From Acanthochromis polyacanthus (taxonomy: Eukaryota; Chordata; Actinopteri; Pomacentridae), in assembly GCF_021347895.1 (NCBI RefSeq), contig NC_067122.1, positions 37,418,215 to 37,482,214 on the forward strand: DNA of 64,000 nt, given 5' to 3'. Of this stretch, positions 46,293 to 59,899 are shown piece by piece. The notes under the pieces were generated by a model that was not told where the DNA came from, ran no database searches, and worked only from the letters and a program-made list of their open reading frames with translations. The first letter of the stretch is position 1; each line of letters starts with the position of its first letter. The translations under genes were made by a program, and so were the position numbers.

Positions 46293-46756
46293 CAAATAGC
46301 TCCTTGGTCCTGGAAGTGTGAATGCTGGCTCAGTGTCATGGCTGACCGGGACAGCTGATGAACCTGAGATATTGTTAATAAAATTAGTTTGACCAGTGCT
46401 TTTCCTGCAATTCAACAATTTAACCCATCTGCCATGAAAATCATCTGTTGGTCCACAACACAGACTCCAAGGCCGCATAAAATGCATTTATATTACCATG
46501 AAATTTTCACATTTTAGGAGCTGATATTGTCTCTTTTCTACACTCCTTCTATTTTCTGTTTCTGGAAAGATGTAGCTGCTGGTACCAATCTCTCTCTCCA
46601 TATAAAAATGTATTAACCTGTGTGTGCGTGTTTCAGCAGCTTTAACCATTGTGGAAGGAAAGGGTCAGCAGCCACAGGCTATCTCTACAGCTTGTCAAGC
46701 ATGGTGTTGGATACATAGGAGATATTTCACAGGTGAATACACATTCAAACACACCT

Positions 46757-46772
46757 ACACACACACACACAC

Positions 46773-46828
<56 letters not shown>
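46757..46828. repeat. (AC)n microsatellite with one CCT interruption
   Basis: AC runs before and after ACCTAC at about 46771-46776. Confidence 0.97.
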
Positions 46829-46829
<1 letters not shown>

Positions 46830-47237
46830 GCGAGGTTTCCAGGGAAATGAGAAGGGAGAAAAGGGAAACGGGTGGAAAAATTTCAGCCCTCATGGACAAA
46901 TCAACAAACGCTCTCTCCTCCTTCCCTCTTTTTAATCGACAGCATGTTGGGTTGAGAATCTCCAGGCATTTACTCACCAGTTCTGCATGGCTACCTCCCA
47001 ATTGGAATACCATTAAAATCGAGCCACACACACGCAGGTGCACACAATGATCCTGCACACACACGGCATAACAAACAAGTCATCTGCAATGGCGATAATG
47101 AAGAAATGTGTAGACACATGAACGCATGCATGTGTGCGTGTGGAGCTCATCATTTTCAGGCACACTGTCAGTCATTCTCACACTCGTTCTGCCTCTGTAA
47201 TGTCAGCAGCAATAGCGCAACTTTTTTTTAACCCCCC

Positions 47238-47240
<3 letters not shown>

Positions 47241-47274
<34 letters not shown>
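47241..47274. repeat. (AC)n microsatellite after a C9 run
   Basis: A T-run and C-run (TTTTTTTTAACCCCCCCCC-like) is followed by 17 AC units. Confidence 0.96.
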
Positions 47275-47277
<3 letters not shown>

Positions 47278-47326
47278 CCTCCTCATCTTCCACTCTTCGG
47301 ACAAGCGGCAGATGAGATGGGGTCGG

Positions 47327-47508
47327 CTTGATTTGTTTCACCCGCCGTCCTGCTGAAGGAGTCGCTTTGATTTGCAGCACGCTCTGACCCTCTGTCCCCG
47401 CAATAGAGCGTGTTTGATTTGTGACCCGCTCTGTCTCTCCGTCTCGCCGCCGTTGTGTGTTTGATTTGTGGCACTCTTTGGCCCTTCGTTGCGCTGCGCC
47501 GGGGTTGA
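47327..47508. repeat. GC-rich degenerate tandem repeat, ~47-bp unit
   Basis: The word TTGATTT recurs at 47328, 47367, 47414 and 47461, giving spacings of 39, 47 and 47 bp. Each is followed by a G-rich then CTCTG/CCGTC-containing stretch, with CTCTGACCCTCTGTCCCCG and CTCTGTCTCTCCGTCTCG as the two closest units. About four decayed units are present. The block is much richer in CpG than its surroundings. A minus-strand frame of 111 codons reads through it with a matching ~16-residue periodicity, but nothing marks it as a protein. Confidence 0.7.
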
Positions 47509-50201
47509 GAAGGGTCGGACATAAACATGCAGCTTGGTGTCCTGCAGTAACTAAGCCTCTCAATTTTTAATTTATTTTTTCCACCCTGCAAGCAGAACGA
47601 CGGACCTTCGGAGAATTAAACCGCCTTCTGCCTGTCTGTCCTCCTGATCTGGCAATTTGCATACAACGATCCAACAGCTGACATTTGGATGACAAACTAA
47701 CATTGCTTGGCATCGCACTCCCGTCCATGAATTAGATTTACTCTGCTTATAAAAGACAATGGCTGCTAAATGCCGTATCTCTCTGTGACTGAGGGTGTGT
47801 GCATGTGTGCTCTCTGGTTATTGTACATAACAGCGTCTTTCCATCTTCCGTATGTCTCTGCAAGAAAATGAAAACGCCAGTCTCTTTTCTACCATTTCCC
47901 TCCCACTCATCTTCTGTCCTCCATCCCGCTCTCTGTCTTGGTTTTGCAGCAAACATGCTGATAGAGGAGCATTTACTTGCTGGCAGCTAATGCCGCACTT
48001 ATTTACGGAACGCACTTATTCACCGTGACCTTTACAGAGAGAAAAAGACGGAGATGATCTAATGAGGAGGACATGGTGGCAGCTCGGAGATGGTGGGAGA
48101 AGACGAACAGGGTGAGAGGAGATGCTGTGACTTCTGTCTTGTGTTTGTGTGTGTTGCCGGGCATATTTTCAGTCGCTGACATTTAGCTGCCAAATACTGA
48201 ACGTCACTTTCTGTTTAACTCTGCCTTCTTAGCACACAGAAGATATCCGACCCCTTGACCCAGATTACTGACAAACCCTCTGACTGTCTGGTGTGGGAAT
48301 CCTCTGGCTGTTTGCATAATTTCACTTATTTCAGGTCATTTATTTTTCTCTTTTGAAACACCACACCCAGAGATGCATTTTTAAAACAACAGCAGCAGCA
48401 ACAACAAAAACTAATCTAAGACAGTACGCTTTGATCCAACACATGGTCAGCATCAGCGGTAACACAGAGCAGAAAGACACGCCATAAACTTAAGTGTTCA
48501 CTCTCTGCCTGAGATCAAAAATGACATTTTTTCTGCTGTGATGATGACAGCAAGTCTGATCGAACCCACTCTCACAGTACAATAGCAACGTAATTTGGGC
48601 CCCGCTCAACTTTGATCCATCATTTGAGAGATGTCTTTGAAAGCCTGGGGTTAAAGGTAGTAAGTGGACCTTGTTCTTTGTCAAACCTTAGAACTGGAGT
48701 TAGTGGGGCTGACCAAATGTCAGTCAGTAAGAAGAGTCTTAGCAGGACAAGTTTTGACTGGTTGGTTGGTCGTAGGACGAGACAAAACACTTGAAACTCT
48801 ACAGAAAGTGCTGACACTCATTCAGTCATGGACGAACAATACTGTTTACATGTCATTTGGTTATTAGATAATTACATTTATACATAGTAAGTACCATCCG
48901 TAGTACTGTATTATCTTGTTGAGGTATCTACATACATTTACAACTGCTTTTGTCTGGACTGAACAGAAAACAAAGTATTTCTTTTACAATTACTCTTATG
49001 TATCTACATTATTCTACCTGCTCTGTGTCCTGGATTATAACTAATTCATTTCTTCCTATGGGATCATGTCACTTTAAAGGATCCATTCAAGCATTCATGC
49101 AGTTTTACATGTGACCTGAAATGTTATTACGGTAAAAACTGCAAGCATTTCTTTAATTACAATTATTTGGCCACAATAAAGTTAAGAGCATTTGCATATT
49201 ATAAATGCAGCTGGACATGTATCTAAACTGGGCACAAGATAGCACGAACAACTATCTTAAAATGAACACACCCTTAATCATGATTTAATACAATTTAAAC
49301 AGATGAGTTCTATAAAAATTCACCGACGTTACATTTGTCATTAATAGTGAAATTAGCTACAGAGACCAGAGCAGTATTTGGAATCAGGCTGTAAACTGCA
49401 GTAAAGGTGGACATTTTAAAACGAGGGTCTGTGAGGATTGACTGGCTGTTGGCATCAACCTCAAGTGGTCATTTAGGGAACTGCAGTTTCTGGCACTTCA
49501 GTTCAATGTCACTGAATTTAAGTGACTTCTTGTTAACAGCTCTGCAACTGGTGAAATACATGAACTTACTGAACTAGAGATGTTTTGGACAGCAAAGGAC
49601 ACTTGGTCTGATAAACTTTTCACGTAAAAAAAATAGGTTAAAAAATACATTTTATCACAGTTTTCAAAGATGCAATTAACTCAGGGGGCTTTACTACTTT
49701 GTTCATTTCAATTAAAGAAAATTACTTTTTTGTCACTTCATCCAGAACTTTGTCACCTGCATCTGTCTGTTTTATTTAAAGCATCTAGACAGCACTAGTT
49801 AACTGTTCTGTTTGTTCATGTGCTTTGCTCATGACAAGGTGAACCGCATCAGATGGTGTTTTTCTGTCAAGTTCAGCACAGTGAGTAAGATGAAGAGAAT
49901 GTCAATGTGACCTCCTGCTGAAAAAATACCACTCTTTTCTTTCGGAATGAAACAGGTTCACTTTAATGCACTTCTGCTGAGAATAGCACAGTTCCTTGTA
50001 TGGCAAGTCGTATGACCTTTTGTTGTGAGCTTTTTCTAGTTTAATTTTGAATGAGTGAGCTGGTAAATGTATGCGTGAGGTAATCAGGAGGCTATGAGCC
50101 TTGAGCCACCGCTGGTTGTGAAAACAGTTTTTCCTAATTAGCATCTTGCATTGATCCTGCAGTGACACCAGCTGAATAAATGTGTCCAGTGTTTGTGCAT
50201 G

Positions 50202-50204
<3 letters not shown>
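47509..50204. other. Noncoding DNA with a candidate regulatory segment and a repeat fragment
   Basis: 47640-47780 contains GGCAATTTGCATACAACGAT (octamer), CAACAGCTGACA (E-box) and ATGAATTAGATT, a plausible enhancer-like cluster. 49410-49520 (GTCTGTGAGGATTGACTGGC, TGGCATCAACCTCAAGTGGT) matches a common fish dispersed repeat of class unknown to me. No gene was recognised. Confidence 0.4.

Positions 50205-50242
<38 letters not shown>
50205..50242. repeat. (TG)n microsatellite
   Basis: 19 TG units. Confidence 0.97.
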
Positions 50243-50243
<1 letters not shown>

Positions 50244-50313
50244 CCACAGAGAAAAGGCTACTGCTGGACCCAATAAGGTCACTTCACTCTTGGAGATGGG
50301 ATGTCTCTCTCTG

Positions 50314-50360
<47 letters not shown>

Positions 50361-50361
50361 T
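50314..50361. repeat. (AC)n(TA)n(CA)n compound microsatellite
   Basis: AC units, then about 9 TA units, then CA units. It lies about 70 bp after a TG tract of opposite sense. Confidence 0.96.
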
Positions 50362-50382
50362 AGGGATAATTAGCTGGTTTGA

Positions 50383-50567
50383 ACGGAGGGAAAGGTAGGG
50401 AAAGGTAGAGGGAGAGAGAAGAAGACAGAATAGACAGAGAGAGAGAGATGAAGAGGTAATTGGTGAACCTGTCTGCAAGGAAAAGGACAGCTTTATCTAC
50501 GCACACTCACAGACAGACAGAGAGAGAGAGAGACTGAGAGAGAGAGAAAGAGAGAGAGAGAGAGACG
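50383..50567. repeat. Purine-rich (GA)n low-complexity DNA
   Basis: GGGAAAGGTAGAGGGAGAGAG-type sequence and several GA runs with GACAGACAGA. Homopurine DNA of this kind can form triplexes. Confidence 0.85.
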
Positions 50568-51105
50568 ATATAACACGACATATGTAGACAGAGACACTGA
50601 CATACCTGTCTGGACACAGACTGAAAATGTAGTCCATTCTTCTGCAAATGTGTGTGTTAGAGGGGGAAAAAATCCCCAGTACCTTTATTTAATAGTTTAG
50701 AGCTTGGGAGCCAAATGTGACAGCTAAAAATCACATTTATTTATTCATGTGGATTCTAACTATTATTATTTTTGTCTGTCATCGCTGGAGCATATTTTGA
50801 TTTAGTTTGTCAGTCAAGAGTAAGTTTACTTCAAAATCAGTGATTTGTGTGAGACATGATCAAAGTGTTGTGTTTGAGTAAAACTGTCTCATGATAACAG
50901 TAGGGTGTCTTAAGTCAGTACATGGCAGAAGCCTCTTTTGAGCTCACGGTGAAAGGGTGTGATCTTTTTTTCATGAGTTTTCAAGACGCACCATTAAAAT
51001 GACACTGTTTTCCTTCTACACTTGCACGCTGCTGCAGCCACAATACAACACCATCAGTGTAACATTGTTAATTAACAGCTCGAAATTATCGGGCAGTGAC
51101 CTCTG

Positions 51106-51378
51106 TCGGTGTCCTGTGCTGTCTGGCACCAGGACGTTGGCATCTGTGGGAGACAGGATGGGGCCTCCATTGATCTGGCTTGTTCCTATCCAATCAAATT
51201 TGGGATACAAGGTAGTTTGGAAGCCAGTCCTGGTGCATTTTTTATAATGCAACAGTGCAAATTGTACTCGGGAAGTGTTCTTGATCTGCAACAATGATGC
51301 ATGTCAAAGTCACATCTCCATAAATGCCAGAATCCAAGGTGTGCAGGACATTTCAGCGTAACACAATGATCCGTGTTA
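51106..51378 (-). mobile_element. Tc1-like transposase remnant
   Basis: Landmarks of the minus-strand coding part of a fish Tc1 family are visible in order: CCTGTGCTGTCTGGCACCAG, GATGGGGCCTCCATTGATC, TTGATCTGCAACAATG, GTCAAAGTCACATCTCCATA and CAGAATCCAAGGTGTGCAGG. Several internal deletions removed the catalytic DDE region, and no TIR is seen. The coding sense is minus, and only scraps are translatable. Confidence 0.65.
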
Positions 51379-51719
51379 TTCATAGCAGTGCTATGCATAT
51401 ATATACATAGAGAGGTGTAAAATAACAGGCTCTTATGTATACTGAACAATTTTAATGTGAACATTAGCAACATAAAGAGGCCACGGGCATGCTGGTGCTT
51501 TTGTGAAAATGTTCTTAGGTTCAGCGGTGCAGTCAGCTGAATGCAAGTGTCAGCATGCTATCATGTTAACAATGCTAATATATGGAATTGTTTAGCCGAT
51601 GTTGATTACCATATTAACATCTCAATTTAGTGTGTTAATATATTAACATCTGCTAATTAGCACTGAAGACAAAGTGGATCTGTGGCAGAGTGTCAGGTTT
51701 GAATCTGTTTGCAGATATT

Positions 51720-51845
51720 TGGTCATGAAGTCAAAGATTTGTGACCTGATAAAGGTGAAGTAAAGGAGACACCAAAGTTATTAGAATTCATCCTGATGAG
51801 GCTACGAACTCCATCAGTTGCTGAGACCTTTCAGTCAAAATAAAA
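51720..51845. repeat. Fragment of a dispersed fish repeat
   Basis: ATTAGAATTCATCCTGATGAGG followed by ACTCCATCAGTTGCTGAGAC matches the family at 54480-55060 (GAATGCATCACCTGGGAACC …CCATCCAAAAGCTGCTGAGA). Class unknown. Confidence 0.5.
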
Positions 51846-53366
51846 AATAATGGCATTAGAAGGAAACCTAAGATATGATACATTATCTGGACATCATAAA
51901 CAGAAAAAAAATAATTGGACAATAGTGGTAGATTGACCAACTGGCCTACATAGCTGTTCTGTTAAGATGATCTGTCCTTGATGGATCAGTTTGTCTGACC
52001 TTTATCTCAGTGTTGCCCAGGAACCAAGCAAGAAAAAATGTAACAGCAAGAAAATAGATCAGGATCAACTGTCAGACCTTCACCTACTACTGTGAATTCC
52101 CAGTGGACATTCCTTCAAGAGTTTTTGCAAGCATCAAATGAAACAAATCAAATAGCACTAGCATTCATCGCAGACATAGAAGTAGAATTAAAAGGAATAT
52201 GGGAACACTTTACAAGCCATGAAATATTTTGATATGAAATAGACAGAAATCATATAATTCCACTGGCTTCAGCAGTTGTTAAAGTTACAAGCTGTACTTT
52301 AGAGAACAATCTGAGCAACCTCCAGATGCTTTATAAGTACTGACAGGTCGCAGTGGAGTGCATGGTATGAAAAATGGTTTGTTGAGATAGACACAGATAT
52401 TTTGAGACAGCATGAATTCCTTGACTTTCACTGTTCAAAAGTAGTTCTACGAGATAAAATCTGTCAGAGCACAGTAAGAATGGATTCATTATGATTAAAT
52501 GAAGGTATGACATCACTGCTTCCTAATGAATCAAGACAACTGTTTTCAAAGACGAATAAGATTAAATTATCTGTTGACACCCTCATCTGAAACTACCCAG
52601 ACACATGAAACTTACAGATGCAGAACTCTGGAGCAAGTTGCTAAAAGATGAACTGATGATAAACTGAAGTAAATCCACTGAAACACGCCACCTGTTGGAT
52701 TGTGTAGCTGAAGGCAACTGCTGGTTCTAATCTTGATGATGAGACAGATTACTTTCTTTCTCTGTGATGACTTTTGCTGGTGACTGAATGTGGTATTTCC
52801 AGCAGCTTATGGGATTTGATAGATTAAGTACTGGGTTCAATTTATCAAATTAATACACAGGCTTTTTTTTTCTGTTAATGATAATGAGGTTGTTTTGTAA
52901 TTGGATGCATGCCTGAGAAGATAATATTGACTAGAGGGGGTTTTCTAGTACTTTAGAATACTCTGTTTGCTCTGTCCCGACTTTAATTGGGCCCTCAAGC
53001 TAAAACAAAGCTACTGTATGCAATATAAAATGTGTGATGTATTACAGTTGAGACCAGCATCAGTAATTTTAATACCTTGCTTATATACACTGCTCAGTCA
53101 GGCCCAAAGAAGAAATGAACACTGATCTGTAGTGAGAGTAGAAAAGGGTAAAACAAAGACAAAGTGTTCCTCCCACATTGTTACATGTGCTTGTGTGCAT
53201 GTGTGTGCTGCATGCGTATCCGTGTGGGGGTGTGTGTTTGCAGAATTGTTCTCACTCGCAGCGTGAGTGTGATCTGGATCCAGGGCTTCCACTAAAATCG
53301 TCAGGCTGCGAGCCAAGCATTGTGTTTCACACCAGACACAATCGCACACACACACAAGCATGCGTA
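51846..53366. other. Unassigned noncoding DNA
   Basis: AT-rich, no recognised gene or repeat. Confidence 0.45.
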
Positions 53367-53396
53367 TACACACACACACACACACACACATACACA
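53367..53396. repeat. (CA)n microsatellite
   Basis: About 13 CA units. Confidence 0.93.
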
Positions 53397-53556
53397 CCAC
53401 AAAGAAATCTTCCATTCTCTTGTTAGATGAACTCAGCTCTGACCAAATGTGACCGAGTGCGACTGAGCACACAAACTCACACTTTGCCTGGTTGGACTAT
53501 AGCCTCAGTACATGGCATGTTACATCTATGTGTATGTGTTCATTCTCCCATTTATG

Positions 53557-53680
<124 letters not shown>

Positions 53681-53773
53681 CGTGAGGGTGCCATCAGGTA
53701 GAAACTTCAACAAGATACAACTGAATGAGTGGGCTTCATTGTTTCCATGCTGCTGATTGTTCAGCATCCAAGT

Positions 53774-53892
<119 letters not shown>

Positions 53893-54479
53893 TGAGCGCT
53901 CATCTCAAACGTACAATCACACACGCCTTTGAATGTGCATTCAAGCGCACACAAACACATGCACAGACACGCACGGATCCAGCACTGTCTTTGTGTATGT
54001 TTTCACAGCAAAAGTTGGCCGATGAAAACGTATAGAACCTCAGCAGCGCAGTTGGCTGCCACTGCCTGCGACGACACACTCTGCCGTCTTTCATTCTTGG
54101 CTCAGAAAACTTGGAAAGGGCCATTTTTTTCACTTTTGTAACTTCAAGTTAAAACTAAATGGGGATTTTTTTTCCCAAGCAATTCTTTGAAAAATGTATG
54201 ACTTTTAAAACTTTTTTTGATCCATTTGTTCCTTCTTGGCAGTGGATTGAAGTGGTTGTTTGTTGTAATAGAACTATTGTTCACAGGTTTTTTGGTATGT
54301 TTACGGCTTGAGATTTAAAAGTAGAGGACTGTCACATTTTGCTGCAAAACAGGTAGTTCGTCCATTGTATGGTTGCTTGTTAATATTTATCTGTATGCTA
54401 AACGACCTTCAAACACATTAAGGAGGATTGCGTTAATGGCAGTCCATCAAGTAGTGATTTGAATGTTTTAAATTCTCAA

Positions 54480-55060
54480 ATGCCAACCTCATGGTGAGGC
54501 TAGAAAGACACCACAGGAACATGAACCCACCAGGATTTATCTGGGGGCCACGGATGTCTGTGCAAAATTTTGTTGGCAATACATCAAGCAGATTTGAAAA
54601 TGCTTCTCTGGAAAAGTGAAAAATGTTCTGTGTTAATGTGAAATTGCTGAGTCTTTGGCCTTTCTCAACCAGGCAAAGTCATGAGGTTTCATCATCTGGA
54701 GACCATGAATGTGTGAGTTTATTGTGATTCATCTCCTAAGCTGCAGACCACATAACAAAAAATCCAATCTATCAACCAACAATCTGTCTTGTAGACTTTA
54801 AAATATTTCTCTGGAAACCTGATCTTGACCTGCTGCTGTAAAACTGCCTTTTGACAAAAAGTCTGAGGTTAACAGAGGTCATTAGAATGCATCACCTGGG
54901 AACCATGAATGTCTGTACAAGGATTCATTCCAGTCCATCCAAAAGCTGCTGAGAGTTTTCTGTTTGCTCCTAATCGCCAGACCAGCCAGCCGACAACCCA
55001 ATCCCTAAAGCTGTGCTGCTAGCATAGCTAATTATACAGCTCCCTAAAATTTTAAACCCC
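54480..55060. repeat. Dispersed fish repeat with internal repeated motif
   Basis: The motif A/GCCA-x-G-AATGTCTGT followed by a CCAT/ATC word recurs near 54548, 54702 and 54902. Surrounding words such as ATCATCTGGAGACCATGAAT and CATCACCTGGGAACCATGAA support about three decayed units of roughly 155-200 bp. It ends near 55040 with GCTAGCATAGCTAATTA. I recognise the family as abundant in percomorphs but do not know its class. Confidence 0.55.
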
Positions 55061-55784
55061 CAAATCCGTCTGCTGCCATTTCCTCTTTATAAAGTACATT
55101 TAGATCACAACTGACCCAAATCTAAACATCTGTTTTTTCTTCTTTTTTTTTTTTAACTTCTTATGGCTGTTATGGTGATGTTTGTATTAACAACCACAAA
55201 GAAAAAGCAGCTTCCACTGCAGGTTTATTTCACAGAACAGATTAGCAGCCTGACTCTGCAGCAACATGCTGGGCAGATTAACTTCTTTCCCACTTCTTTC
55301 AGCTCCACATCCTCTTTTTCCCCCGATTATGTTTTGTGAAACGCATGTTAATGTCTTTCCATAAATGTAAATCTTATTACTAACCTGTCCTGCCACATTT
55401 ACCTGAAATTATCATGCTGGTACAGATGAAATTACACAGCAACACCAACAATATGACAGACTAACAAAGGAACTATACTTGGATTTTTGCAGGAGAAGTA
55501 CTTCTTCTAAACTACTATCAAAGCTCATGCAAAGACAAATTAAAGCTACAGATGGACACATGTGGGTTGTATGTGAACAAAGGTTCAAAGGAAAGTCAAG
55601 GGTTGCCCTGAAACATGTTCATCAAGATGCTTAAACCACACAGACACACACACACTATTCTTGAACTTACGATTCTCCATGTAACAAATTAGCATCGCGT
55701 GTAAATCTGGCAGTGGACTAATCATTCTGTCTACAGTATGTGTGTATGTATGTGTGTTTATGCAGACATTAATGGTATCATGCT
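55061..55784. other. Unassigned noncoding DNA
   Basis: Includes a T-run at about 55139-55154. No gene or repeat recognised. Confidence 0.45.
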
Positions 55785-55804
55785 TGTGTGCGTGTGTGTG
55801 TGTG

Positions 55805-55842
<38 letters not shown>
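55785..55842. repeat. (TG)n microsatellite with CG interruptions
   Basis: About 29 TG/CG units. Confidence 0.97.
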
Positions 55843-55843
<1 letters not shown>

Positions 55844-58800
55844 AATCCATGTCAGAATATTGTGAAACAAAGATGTATTGTCTCCCCCATGAATTTATAT
55901 GCAGCCAATTTATCTTATATTGGAGCTGTGAGTTTGTGCGTGCTGGGGTGTGTGTGTGAGGGACAAGCTGGTAGAATATGTTAAATTGCAGATGAATTAG
56001 GTTACCTCCACACAGACCATTTTGCCTCTTTAAGTGAAATAAAGTAGGGATACAAATTGGCCACGTGCTCTTTGACCACAAATTCCAGTGAGCTCATTGT
56101 GGTCTGGCAAGATTCAACAGGCATTCGCTTGAATTACGAGCACTAGACAGAAATTACTCAACAGGCAATTGAATTAGCCTTTAAGCAGATTTTTTTTTTC
56201 ACCAGTGTGGCTCTTTTCAATCATTTAAATCTCAAATCGACAAATTTGTCCACCTAACTTCCACTCTTGATCTGAACTAACATCTGGAGTTGAAATGTAC
56301 TCATAGAACAATTAGAATAATGTTCTATCAGTGGGTTGTTGGGGAAACCAACATCTCCAGGCCTCCCACAGTCACCATTCTCTTACTGTATCTGTAATGC
56401 TACATGGCTGCAAACACATTTTGACCTGCAGAGAGGTTCTGTCGATGTTCAGTGTCTCTTACAGAAATCAGTCATTACAAGAATTCACTATCATGTGTCT
56501 TTGCAGGAGCACCCAGCCGTCACTGAATCCAAAGTAATACCGTTTTCAATCCCGTTACAACACCTGCTGATAACATATGTCCCACAGCTCCCTCTCCTGA
56601 AAAGCATCATCTCTGTTTTCAGTGAAAAGCTGCCAACTCTGCATCTGACATGAGTTGATGCAATGAAGCAGGTTTAAAATTAGAGATCATGCATGGAGAT
56701 TGTTCAGTTCACTCAACATCAGCATGCCCATCCATTAGATCTTTCAAAACTCCTAAAGATAATTCCAGCTATTGCTAATTTGTACAACTGGTGTGCAACA
56801 TTTGCTAACATCTTCTGCTTTCTGGTTACTGGTCTTCCACTCATTACCAAGAGTTTTAAGGAAATTTCTACAGCCGAGACCATATGCTTAACAAACCAGC
56901 TGAGAGTTTGCTGTTCATATTCGAATAAGTCAACTAGGTGTGCTCTGATAACACATTGTTTTACAAAGCCTGAAAATGATCTACTGAGACTGTAAGCAGT
57001 TTCTATAAAATCTTAATTTTAATGTAAGGAAACTGCTAACTTGATCCAAAGTCATTTTTCAGCTACTTTAAAATAAAATATCACCATAATACTTTGAGAT
57101 GATGATGCGGTCTGTATGAATGTTAATGTTGTTATTCGAACAGTGTTAGTAATTAGTGCTTTAAGTTTTTTGGTCACTGCAACCTGTTAGCCATTGTTGC
57201 AATAGGTACAATGCACTGTTTCACTTACAGCTAAATTTCGTGTGAATTCAACTGCTTGACTTTTCACAATTTGTGTTTTTTCCTCCATAACTGCTGAAGC
57301 ACTTTGTACTGACTCAGTGCCTCTAAAGTTTGTTGACTGCTGTCTGAATAAATCTTTAATATATATATTTTTCAGTCTTGGTGTTTTTGACTTTAAACCT
57401 CACTGTGTAAGAGGGGCAATAGCATCAGCATGCAGTGAGCCATATAAGTGCGTGACTCTATCACATGCTGTAAACCTTTACATATACACACAGTTACACT
57501 CTCAGTGCACACTGTATACTGCATGCAAGAGAGGTTTGAAATATTCTCTTCACTGCTCTAATGGATCTGTAGAAGTGGAGACTGCTATATCAGTGCTTCA
57601 CACTGAACCCAGGGAAGAAGGGACACACAATATACAATGCATTGTATCTGTGCAAAATATATACAATATATATATTTTAGTCAATTTTAAACTTGGCTTG
57701 TTATTACACAAAAGCAGATGTACATATTTCTTTAACTGAGTGTTCCATTTTTCCTAGTTTTGCAAATGGTGTGTTTTTAATTAAAATAAGATGCCTTTAC
57801 AAACAACTTTACATGTTGATAAGCTGCAGTTTATTAGTAGTTATTAACTACAGATTAAATGAGTGTGCGCAATGGACGGACTTAGGTCATGGTGACAAAT
57901 TACCAAAACACTCCCTTGGTTCTACAGGTGAAATTTCTGGATATTAGTAGCCTGTTTTCTCTTCTTTTAGCATCTGCTTTTAGAAAGAAAATGCACTTAC
58001 AAACTTACAGCTGCACAGTACCTGCACTGGTCAGCAGAAAGACCAATTTAGCAAGTAGCTGGTGGATAAAGTGTTGCACTTCACAGATAAAAAAATCGAA
58101 TATTTTACCCAAATGCAGGTGGAAACCCAACAAAAGCTCAAAGCAGAGTACATATTTGACAAATAAATTAGTCAATAAATAAATAAAAAATCATTTTAAA
58201 TTACTGCTAATGTTGCTCCAGGTCTGCTGGATGTTTAAAACATTAATGGTTTGCTAGTATGTCATTACTTCTTAACAATATTATCTTCTGTTGTGTCTAC
58301 AGTCATCCCTTCCTGCTATAGAACACTAGCTCCACTGTTGTTGACATTCTGAAAAGCCTAACAACAGCACTATTAACAGTATGAAGTTGTGAAAGCGCTG
58401 AGCTGCTTTAAATGTAAAAATGTTACTGTGTTGTCACTTTTCCAGCCCTTCAGCTGTGATTTCTCCTCCTTCACTTGCTGCTACGCACCACCTCCCTTAT
58501 CATCTGTGTCTGCTGGCCTCTTAACTCCAACAATATGTGGCCACAATCTGCTTCCAGTTTGACAGTCTCAGTTAGCCTCAGGCGTACACAAGCTAAACTG
58601 ACATAGTGGGCGGTGAGGCTGCCCTTTTGAATGGGTCCCTTGGTAAAAATACTTCATAACAAAATAAATTTGGTGTTAAATGACGCGTAGGGGGAAAAAG
58701 AAATGCCTAGATGTGGGAGCTTTGGTAACTTGAGCTAACTGATGTGTTTTTTTGTCCTCCAGTTCGTTTGACCAGTTAAAACTGCGTTTAGCGGGTTGTC

Positions 58801-59899
58801 GAGGTTTATATTTCACTCTGGGACTTTATATAAACCAACTTTTTGGATCTGAGTTGCTTGTGTTCCACAGGCCCAAAACTACTCACTACGCCCAGTGATC
58901 ACTCCATCCGTTTGATTAATTACCAGCCGCACGAGCATTGCTGGTAATTGTTTTCACCTTGTGAGTTCGTCTGAGTGTAAGTGCATGAGTGTGTGTGTCA
59001 GTGTGTTGTAAAATGTCGACCTAGGGGCTCCTGCTGTAGCACAAAATACCACAAAGGCGATTTAGTAGATTGGCAGATGTTTATAAGTCAGTATATGGAC
59101 AGATTTTATGAACACAACAGGGAAAAATGAAATTGAATTCAGTCCAGTCATTCAAAATCGATGTTGTCACTAGGACTGTGCAAACACACACATCAGTTTT
59201 TATAGTATTTCTTATTAGAATGTCACAGAACTATTTCTGGACAATTTAGGACAAAATAATTCAAATGTAATTATAAAACATCATATACTGATTATAAGCC
59301 CAAGATGGTAAATTGGTTCATTTTATCAGAATTGAGCTTTTTTGAATCAACTAAATGAATATAAAGGTATATATATATAAACCTCATATAAAATATTATC
59401 ATTCAGATATACTGTTAAGAGTGAGACCGTAGCATCTAAAGCTGCTGACATGTGAATTTGAAAATTAGCAAGAGTTACACAGCTGATGTGTTCCTGAAAC
59501 CCTGAATTTGTGCTGATAGGAGCATAAAGGTAGCAGAGATGGGACCATGACATAATGTATATATCAGCGACTTTGGATGCTACAGTTCCTCCAGTAGCCA
59601 TCTACCTGAATTATAGATGAACTAGAGCTTCATGAATAGTAATACTGTGGGTCAGTTGGTTAGTTAACCAGCAATATTGGTTATTTACAGTGTCCTCTTT
59701 AAGCATGTTTACAGTTTTTAATTTGATTTGACTATTGACTAAAAAAGCATTTACTAAGTCACAGAAATGGCTGCATTGTGTCGACTGTCCCCACCGCTGA
59801 CCTACAGGTGTAACTCCACTGGGTACCTACAGTTCATTTCAGACAATATTTTAAGATGCTTAGATTAGAACTGGAGTCAGCAAACCCAAAATGAAGACC
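55843..59899. other. Unassigned noncoding DNA
   Basis: About 4 kb with short frames only. 56090-56190 (GCTTGAATTACGAGCAC, GGCAATTGAATTAGCC) has homeodomain-like words and is a weak regulatory candidate. 57360-57690 contains scattered TATATA runs. Confidence 0.4.
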
